Positions 59,201 to 64,000 of a stretch of 64,000 bases of DNA are shown here, one piece after another. Source of the DNA: Micropterus salmoides (lineage: Eukaryota; Chordata; Actinopteri; Centrarchiformes; Centrarchidae); NCBI RefSeq assembly GCF_014851395.1, contig NW_024040485.1, positions 7,823,384-7,887,383 on the forward strand, in the 5' to 3' direction. A program made the position numbers and the translations under genes. The notes beneath the pieces were generated by a model. It saw only the letters and a list, made by a program, of their open reading frames with translations. It did no database searches and was not told the DNA's origin. The first letter of the stretch is position 1; each line of letters opens with the position of its first letter.

Positions 59201-62200
59201 TTCTGCACAAACATAATACTGCACAGTAAAAGCTCAAACAGCCAAGTGACAAACAACAATAAGCTAAACACATTTTTGGGAAGAAGGAGACTTTAAGTAA
59301 TGAGAGTTATAAATAAGTTTATATAGAAGAACTAAAGGGCAAAGAGCTGAAAGTCACACAAGGCCTTTTAATCTAATCTACTATTCTTATTACTGCAAAT
59401 AGGAAACAGGACATTTCAGTTAGACAATTGTTCAGATCTTAAAAGTAGCCATACCAACATTTTGAAATACTCTAGTACAAGTAAATGTCCTGTATTCCAA
59501 ACCTTGCTTAAGTAAAAGTATGTATTATCAGCAAAATGAAGCTAAATTATAAAAATAAAAGTATTCATTACACAAAAAATGGGCTCTGTCAAGGTTACAA
59601 TTTTTTGTTTTGTTATTTTTGTTATATGGTCATGTGGCTTATTTGAAAATGTACAATATTTACCTCTGAAATCTAGGGGCATATAGTAGCATAAAATTAA
59701 AACACTTAAGTACAATTCTAAGGTATTTGTATAAGTACAGTACTTGAGTAAATGTATTACATTATTTTACACCACAGTAGTCTGATAGTCATGCAAACTC
59801 TCAGGTACACTCCCTGATATTGTAAGGGGAGTTGTTGATGTTTTGAAACGCCTCTGTAAGTTGTGTTGGGTTTCAGAGCATGTGCGATAAAATGGAGGTC
59901 AATTTGTGAGCGACTTGGAGTTAGATTTTACAGACTAACCAGTGCTGCTCTGTCATGTGTTTCTGTTTCTCCCAGCCTGGTGAAAGTAGCCACGTACATG
60001 GTGGAGGAGCCAGTGGTCCGCCTCTACTACTGCTCAGTTCTTCTCGGTGTATCAAACGCTGGGACAATATTTAACGTTAAATTTTTGACAAGGACAGTTT
60101 GTCCCACAAAGTCGTGAGGTAACACCACATACACTCTACTGCATTTTGTCCAGGTTTTTCTGGGGTGGGTCAGGGTTGTTTTAATGAATCATTGTCTAAG
60201 TTGATGGCTAATTATTAAGTTTTGAATTTTGGTTTTCATTATTATGTGAATTTTAGTTTTAACTTGTTGAATTGAGACAGATGAATGTTTATTAAATCAA
60301 ACATATTTATCTGGGAGGTGACCGTAACATTATGTTTTTGTTAGTATTTTAAATTTCTGCAGATATTTATTACTTTTGAGAGAATTTATTGATCACGTTA
60401 GCCCTAATCGTTGCTCTAGTTAGCTGAAACTGATATTTCCAGGACCGCGCCTTGTAAATCCACTGATTTTAAATGTAATATTTAACTTTTCATGAATGCA
60501 GCTTCTATTGACATACAGTTAAGCTCAGTTCTAGATATGGTGCAGTTGGGTTTTATTTCTTATACTGTATACTAAGAGGTTTTATTTTTTAAGCCCCAAA
60601 TAATTAAAACAAACCAAATGCTTCTTGTATATTTGGCTTTATTGCAGTTGGAGCACAATATAAAATTTTGGGGATGATCCATAACGACAAGAAGAGCATG
60701 TGGGTCGTGGGCGAGTCAGAGGAAAGCATTGCGATTGGCTTCATTGTGAGTCAAATAAGAGTAATAATCTAAGAACACTAAAATAGTCATACTATTAAAA
60801 TGTTTGTTGTAGCTTGTTTCTTTGTTTTTTTTCATGAACAGAAAATACATACTATTGTGAATTAAATAATACTACCTGGCAAAAACTGGTCTTTTTACAG
60901 CAAAATATTCATTCATCAAAACAAAAATTCCAGTTTAGATTCACATGACAAACAAATCCATTTTCTAAGCAGTCCCTACAATTCTATTAGTATATGTTAA
61001 TGCCTCTGTCCTCTTTTTCTTCAGTTTTTCATGGGCCCCAAATGGATCTCAGTTCAGCTTTCAGCAAACTACAGACCAACGATGAGGAGAAGTGGAGTCT
61101 GATTACAGCTGTAACTGTGGACAAAGGTACTAAATTCTCCCAGCAATACTGTTTGCAGTGCAGCTGTACTACTAGTACTACTCTTACTTACAAGCACAAC
61201 CATAATTACAACAGCTACTTCTGGACCTACCAGCTTTTAATTAGTATGTTTATTGTGCAATTATCTAATGTGTTGTATGTTTCTTCAGACTTTGTTGTGT
61301 CTGGAGACGTGAGGGGCAACATGTGGTTCGTCCAGCTTACAGGGGATGGTCTCATGGAGCAGCAGAAAACCTGTAAGAGCTGAGAGACTCTTGACTAAGT
61401 GATTAGTGTATATTTTTATATTGTACCATTTAACAAAAAACACAGCATTTGCTTGAATGAGGAAACAATACAGATAAACATTTCTACATATAGTTTCGGT
61501 GAGGTATTGAAACTTGGTGTTCCAAGTACTGTACTTACGTACAACTTTGAGGTACTCGTAATTCCATTTTCCCTACTTTATCCATCTATTCTTATCATTA
61601 TGGGTAAAGTTAATACTTTATTGATCCTTTGCCGAAATTCACAAGCTACACAGCATTATACAGTATGTAGCACTTTAAGTTTATGTTGGTGCTAATACTT
61701 TTGTGCTTTTACTTAAGTAAAATATTGAATGCAGGACTTTTACTTGTAACAGAGTACTTCAACGTTGTGTTTTTGCTTAATTATAAGATCCGAATAGTTC
61801 TTTCACCACTGACGGAAGGTGGTTATTCAGACTTTCAACAAAGGCTGCAGCATTGTTTCATCATTGATTATTATTAATTTAGTTAATAAAATGTCACAAA
61901 ATGGTAAAAAATGCCCGTCACAATTTCCTCGAGCCCAGGGTGAGGTGCAACCAACAGTCCGAAACCCTAAGATATTAAATTTGCAATGAAAGACAACGGA
62001 GAAAATCCTCACATTTGAGAAGCTGAAACCGACAGATGTTTGGCTTTTTTAAAGTAAATCGTTAATTGATTTTTGGAACTGGCGTTGATTAATCTTGTCT
62101 TCATCGACTACTGATCTTTTATCCCCAGGCCCACAAAGACAGGATCAGCGTGTTGAGACTCACTGACCACACCATCATATCAGCCTCCTATGATAGGACG

Positions 62201-62873
62201 GTGAAGCTGTGGGACAGAAACACCAAGAAACAGGTACATCAGAGTCTTAAAAAGAACATTTTCACATTTTGGGAAATATGCTTATTTGCTTCCCTGGTGG
62301 ATAGTTAGACAAGAAGATTAAAACCATTCTGATGTTTGTCTGTTAAATAAGAAGCTACAGCCAGTTAGCTTTGCACAAACACTGAACTGAAACAGCAGCT
62401 CTGTACAAAGTTAACAAAATCCAACTACCAAGAAAAGCACATAACCCACAGTAAAATAGGAATGTGTCATATTTGCACTTCAGTATATGTACTGATTAAA
62501 CCGGCATGATATACAGTCTTAATTAGTGAGGTGCTTGCAGGCAGATTGTGTTCTCTTAGGACAGAGCCAGACAAGCTGTTTCCCCCCCGTTTCCAGTCTT
62601 TATGCTAAGCTAAGCTAACCAGCTGCTGGCTGTAGCTTCATATTTAATGGGCAGATGTTTGAGTGGCATTATTCCCTCACCTTTCATTTTTCAATTATTT
62701 TAAACTGTCTCTCAATAAATGATACCTTCTTCTCTCTCACCCTTTCCCTCCAGATCGGTATGTTTGTGTGTGGAGGTCCCATTCTTGAACTGGAGGTGAA
62801 CCCTGAAAAACCCACTGAGCTGGTTTGTGGTGACGGACAAGGAAAACTCTACTTTCTCTCCTGGAAAGAATAA
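35246..62873 (+). CDS. tep1: TEP1, telomerase-associated / vault ribonucleoprotein (frame lesions present)
   Basis: TEP1 is an RNA-binding subunit of vault particles that also associates with telomerase RNA. About 55 coding exons give about 2,600 codons (human 2,627 aa), starting at ATG 35246 and ending TAA 62871-62873 (final residues YFLSWKE). Order: low-complexity Ser/Pro N-terminus with two ENKLL repeats, acidic stretch, TROVE/vWA-like region, DUF4062, NACHT NTPase, helical region, many WD40 blades. Splice sites are GT-AG and phases agree at nearly every junction. Exceptions break the frame: the exon at 40168-40359, at 41365-41432, at 41874-41994, an in-frame TGA at 60115-60117, the exon at 61025-61126, and the junction 61372/62129. 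It could be a decaying gene, or a functional gene with assembly errors. Confidence 0.93.
36229..42962 (+). CDS. tep1: TEP1 segment: TROVE and vWA-like RNA-binding region
   Basis: Exons at 36229-36378, 37030-37194, 37288-37425, 37757-37828, 38080 (or 38086)-38201, 38833-38992, 39458-39567, 39791-39870, 40168-40359, 40515-40794, 40957-41107, 41365-41432, 41874-41994, 42263-42327 and 42821-42962. Landmarks shared with human TEP1 are YTRQELNIRITANFLLALA, RRYFCAAVQLPSDW, FSEYQLAKYNTRK, LPFMAMLRNLRNM, IQSRQFPFRFL, DRYRKALETAV, LPGRT and IPPPEGAK. This part binds vault RNA in other vertebrates. Four of the frame lesions fall in three of its exons (40168, 41365, 41874). Confidence 0.88.
36545..36762 (-). 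mobile_element. tRNA-derived SINE, near full length
   Basis: On the minus strand it starts GGTGGTGGTGCAGTGGATAA (A-box-like) and has GGTTCAATTCCCCACTG (B-box-like), then GAGCAAGACACTTAACCCC, and ends in a conserved tail GTAAGTTGCTTTGAATAAAA then GCGTCAGCTAAATGACTAAA. That is the head-body-tail order of a tRNA-derived teleost SINE. It lies in a TEP1 intron, antisense. Confidence 0.85.
42480..42560. repeat. Dispersed repeat family C fragment (GCTAAGCTAACC type)
   Basis: AAGCTAAGCTAACCTGCCGC, TAGCTGTAGCTTCATATTTA and GACATGAGAGTGGG repeat the phrase found at 62600-62650. A common fish repeat; only one end is present. Confidence 0.65.
43106..44532 (+). CDS. tep1: TEP1 segment: DUF4062 domain
   Basis: Exons 43106-43397, 43717-43838, about 44080-44192 and 44416-44532, all in frame. 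It opens with VFISSTFRDMHAERDILVRN, then LRWGVTEEE, MVGILGERYG, ITEMEIRQF and YPCEWGGVVEGRPYLKNL. This is the DUF4062 module that precedes NACHT in TEP1, NWD1 and LRWD-type STAND proteins. No lesion seen. Confidence 0.92.
44605..45056. repeat. Dispersed repeat family B copy in TEP1 intron
   Basis: Runs from CAAGTGGTGGACGAAGTATT through AAAAGTACTTCCCGG and TGTGAAGTATAAGTATAAAA to CTTTACTTTCCACCATTGTG. Same order as the copy at 180-580. Confidence 0.7.
45191..47331 (+). CDS. tep1: TEP1 segment: NACHT NTPase domain
   Basis: Exons 45191-45379, 46125-46313, 46418-46559, 46888-47069 and 47239-47331. Walker A is GGPGEGKT (about 45347-45370), following VVE; the Walker B-like block is PLVLLVDGVDLV with SDWIPQQLP behind it, and LVVSVTSKAALL is the sensor strand. 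The human counterparts are GQSGQGKT and VLIIDGADRLV. The Lys and Asp needed for nucleotide binding are present, so the NTPase site looks intact. Confidence 0.92.
45645..45910. repeat. Dispersed repeat family A copy in TEP1 intron
   Basis: From AGGGCTAACGATGCAACTAA through ATGTCAGGAAAAATTGCCC and CCCAAGATAACATCTTGAAA to GAATTAATAGATTATC. This copy shows the part lost from the shorter ones. Confidence 0.7.
47395..47960. repeat. Dispersed teleost repeat (GCTAACGTGCT / GGTGGCGCTA type)
   Basis: Begins with CTAAATGCTCAGCATGCTAA and GCTAGCATTTGCAAATCAGC; after an unrelated piece it resumes as ACAGCTGAAGCTGATG, CATAAACCTAAGTATTGGAC, AATCCATCCAATACTTGACC and GGTGGCGCTATAAGAAG. These phrases form one recurrent fish repeat, here interrupted near 47520-47730. 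Confidence 0.65.
48200..50447 (+). CDS. tep1: TEP1 segment: winged-helix/helical region between NACHT and WD40
   Basis: Exons 48200-48332, 48521-48679, 49061-49194, 49420-49509, 49788-49901, 50123-50149 (a 27 base micro-exon) and 50236-50447, all in frame. They encode an alpha-helical stretch (LSQLVQHSLDRLCSQYRGMLG, RWALAALTVS, LLALTNQEV, HLLETYSLY, SFLQRHAYLLTSWPALFIQQ), like the post-NACHT region of STAND ATPases. No repeat or catalytic motif seen. Confidence 0.85.
49231..49345 (+). mobile_element. tRNA-derived SINE, 3'-truncated copy
   Basis: AGGTGGCAATGGTGCAGTGG, TAAGACACATGTCTTTGGTG, CGGGTTCAATTCCCCACTGT and GAGCAAGACACTTAAGCC match the reverse complement of 36630-36762 closely; the conserved tail is missing. 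Same family, opposite orientation, another TEP1 intron. Confidence 0.85.
50526..62873 (+). CDS. tep1: TEP1 segment: C-terminal WD40 repeats
   Basis: About 22 exons from 50526-50647 to 62754-62873. Blades are recognised by their ends: GRIEIWDVKNG, KVWSSTKG, NVIVWNW, EVRVWSVS, LRLWSGG, KRLRVWKRE, ALMVWDVS, GRLCLWDLQAG, ALHVWTWE, TVQLWKPL, SLRCWTWT, FLELWQHN, NVDVWKPV and TVKLWDRN. They form at least two propellers, docking TEP1 onto the vault or telomerase particle in other vertebrates. The exons up to 57825 are clean; the TGA at 60115 and the phase breaks at 61025 and at 61372/62129 affect only the last few blades. Confidence 0.88.
52085..52440. mobile_element. MITE-like teleost repeat in TEP1 intron
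   Basis: Starts TTAAAGGTGAACTCCAGCC then ATTTTACACATCAAAGTCTG and ends GCATTGTGGGTAATATAGGC ACCAGG, the usual boundaries of a recurrent fish element. No coding remnant. Confidence 0.55.
58412..58919 (-). mobile_element. Internally deleted Tc1-like transposon with N-terminal transposase fragment
   Basis: Inverted ends AACCCCCACTGCAAATCAG (about 58416-58434) and CTGATTTGCAGTGGGGGTT (58901-58919). On the minus strand, around 58450-58580, one frame reads MATSKEWSKKLREEII then VLHKQETGYKN, the N-terminal helix-turn-helix of Tc1 transposases. The rest of the gene is missing, so the copy is non-autonomous. Confidence 0.82.
59430..59775. repeat. Dispersed repeat family B copy in TEP1 intron
   Basis: Contains TAGTACAAGTAAATGTCCTG, CTTAAGTAAAAGTATGTATT and AAGTACAGTACTTGAGTAAA, ending in ATTACATTATTTTACACCAC. 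Confidence 0.7.
61495..61820. repeat. Dispersed repeat family B copy, inverted
   Basis: CCAAGTACTGTACTTACGTA, CTTTTACTTAAGTAAAATAT, TGAATGCAGGACTTTTACTT and a TTCACCACTGACGG end: family B phrases in the opposite orientation to 180-580. Confidence 0.65.
61850..62105. repeat. Dispersed repeat family A copy in TEP1 intron
   Basis: Contains TGTCACAAAATGGTAAAAAA, CAATTTCCTCGAGCCCAGG, CCTCACATTTGAGAAGCTG and AAATCGTTAATTGATTTTTG. It fills most of the intron just before the exon at 62129. Confidence 0.65.
62240..62655. repeat. Dispersed repeat family C, longer copy
   Basis: Opens TCACATTTTGGGAAATATGC and TTATTTGCTTCCCTGG and closes GCTAAGCTAACCAGCTGCTG then GCTGTAGCTTCATATTTAATG. This is a known type of fish repeat with complementary inner arms (AAGCTACAGCCAGTTAGCTT against the closing part). 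Confidence 0.65.
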
Positions 62874-62874
62874 T

Positions 62875-62876
<2 letters not shown>

Positions 62877-62971
<95 letters not shown>
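62877..62971. repeat. (TA)n microsatellite directly after the TEP1 stop
   Basis: About 95 bases of almost pure TA, starting four bases after the TAA stop, inside the TEP1 3' UTR. Confidence 0.97.
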
Positions 62972-62973
<2 letters not shown>

Positions 62974-63219
62974 ACATGCCAAAGATTGCTAGAAATGTTT
63001 TGGGTAAACCTCTATATAAAAAAAGTCGTGTTTACATGTGCCTTTTAATTTAGATGGGGAAAAAAACATGTCACAAAACATGACTGTTCGTTATAATTAT
63101 TTGAACTGAATTATTAATTTAATTAGAAAATTGTATTGGAAGGGAAATAGGAATGTGGGATATGAAATACTTGAAGTGGAAAAATCAGTGCAATAACTAT
63201 AAGTGATCTTTTCTTTAGA

Positions 63220-63225
63220 AATAAA
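63220..63225 (+). terminator. Poly(A) signal of TEP1
   Basis: AATAAA in TTTAGAAATAAATTGTG, about 350 bases after the stop codon and followed by a T/G-rich stretch (CACTTTGTTGTTTGG), as expected for a cleavage site. Confidence 0.6.
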
Positions 63226-63443
63226 TTGTGTTCGTATCAGCACTTTGTTGTTTGGTTTAATGTTTTTTTAATAGAATCAGAATCAGCTTTGCCATGTAGG
63301 ATGGAGGAATTTGACTCAGGATTGTATCACGATGTGCTTACTCATACAATAATAAAAATCAAACACAGACTACAGCATATAGAACACACAGAGATAGAGA
63401 TATATAGATATAGAGAGAGAGATATATAGAGATATATATATAT

Positions 63444-63679
63444 ACAGTGAGGAAAATAAGTATTTGAACACCCTGCTATTTTGCAAGTTCTCCCACTTAG
63501 AAATCATGGAGTGGTCTGAAATTGTCATCGTAGGTGCATGTCCACTGTGAGAGACATAATCAAAAAAAAAAAATCCAGAAATCACAATGTATGATTTTTT
63601 AACTATTTATTTGTATGATACAGCTGCAAGTATAATAAGTATAATAGCAGGGTGTTCAAATACTTATTTTCCTCACTGT
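63444..63679. mobile_element. Tc1/mariner-type MITE with near-perfect inverted repeats
   Basis: ACAGTGAGGAAAATAAGTAT followed by TTGAACACCCTGCTATT at the left, and GCAGGGTGTTCAAATACTTA then TTTTCCTCACTGT at the right. The inverted repeats are over 30 bases and almost identical, and the whole element is 236 bases. It sits inside a TA-rich microsatellite, which fits TA target preference. Confidence 0.9.
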
Positions 63680-63687
63680 GTGTGTGT

Positions 63688-63804
63688 ATGTATATATATA
63701 TCTATATATATATATCTATCTATATCTATCTATATATATCTATATATCTCTATATCTCTATCTATATCTATATATCTCTATATATCTCTATATCTCTATA
63801 TCTC

Positions 63805-63835
<31 letters not shown>
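63688..63835. repeat. (TATATC)n and (GA)n compound microsatellite
   Basis: Runs of TATATATC/CTATATAT followed by about 12 GA units. Open frames here are rich in I, Y, L and S only because of the repeat. Confidence 0.95.
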
Positions 63836-63836
<1 letters not shown>

Positions 63837-64000
63837 ACAAACAAAAACAATATAGACAGATTGCCAAATAGTGCAATGAAGCACTACAGAGCGTAATCTA
63901 GAAGTCGTCTGCCGTCTGAGGCACCATCTTGGTATTTAAGCCATTCTTGTTTTGTTTTTTTGTTATGAAGGACTAAATGAGAAATTGTGAATTACCCATA

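Noticed and set aside
35246..62873. A new NACHT-TROVE-WD40 defence system
   Set aside because: The TROVE-DUF4062-NACHT-WD40 order and many sequence blocks match vertebrate TEP1, so it is a known protein; only the frame lesions are new.
62737..62982. Minus-strand protein rich in Y and I
   Set aside because: Pure translation of the (TA)n tract plus the antisense of the last TEP1 exon.
63587..63896. Open frames rich in Y, I, S and L
   Set aside because: Translation of the (TATATC)n/(GA)n microsatellite.

Overview
The window is nuclear DNA of a ray-finned (teleost) fish. The genes are split by short GT-AG introns. The coding parts read as vertebrate orthologues, and the non-coding parts are packed with repeats typical of fish genomes: Tc1-like and hAT-like remnants, L2/Rex-type LINE tails, a tRNA-derived SINE, MITEs, and (TA)n or (CA)n tracts. 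There are no prokaryotic features, CRISPR arrays or classical RNA genes. All protein identifications come from reading motifs and remembered family sequences, not from a database search.

Layout: (1) the last exon of SDR39U1 (+, entering from the left edge); (2) METTL17 (-, 14 coding exons, 461 aa), tail to tail with SDR39U1; (3) PARP2 (+, 17 coding exons, 651 aa), head to head with METTL17 across a 588 bp shared promoter; (4) a lifeguard/TMBIM family membrane protein (-, 5 coding exons, 295 aa), convergent with PARP2; (5) a repeat-rich gap of about 7 kb; (6) a ZNRF-type RING E3 ligase (-, 4 coding exons, 261 aa); (7) TEP1 (+, about 55 coding exons, about 2,600 codons), head to head with the ZNRF gene and filling the right half of the window.

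Themes: PARP2 (DNA-break-activated ADP-ribosyltransferase) and TEP1 (vault and telomerase RNA-binding protein) are close neighbours here, as they are on human 14q11.2. METTL17 and SDR39U1 are also on human chromosome 14q, so an old linkage group appears to be kept, with two extra genes between PARP2 and TEP1.

Main points for a second look: (a) PARP2 exon 2 encodes a complete WWE domain, a poly(ADP-ribose)-reading fold absent from mammalian PARP2, on an exon of symmetric phase that can be skipped without breaking frame. (b) TEP1 has about seven apparent reading-frame lesions in two clusters (the TROVE/vWA region and the last WD40 blades). About 4.8 kb of coding sequence between them and about 4.7 kb in the complete neighbouring genes are clean. 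This means either gene decay or local assembly error. (c) Several mobile-element remnants with readable ends sit in introns.
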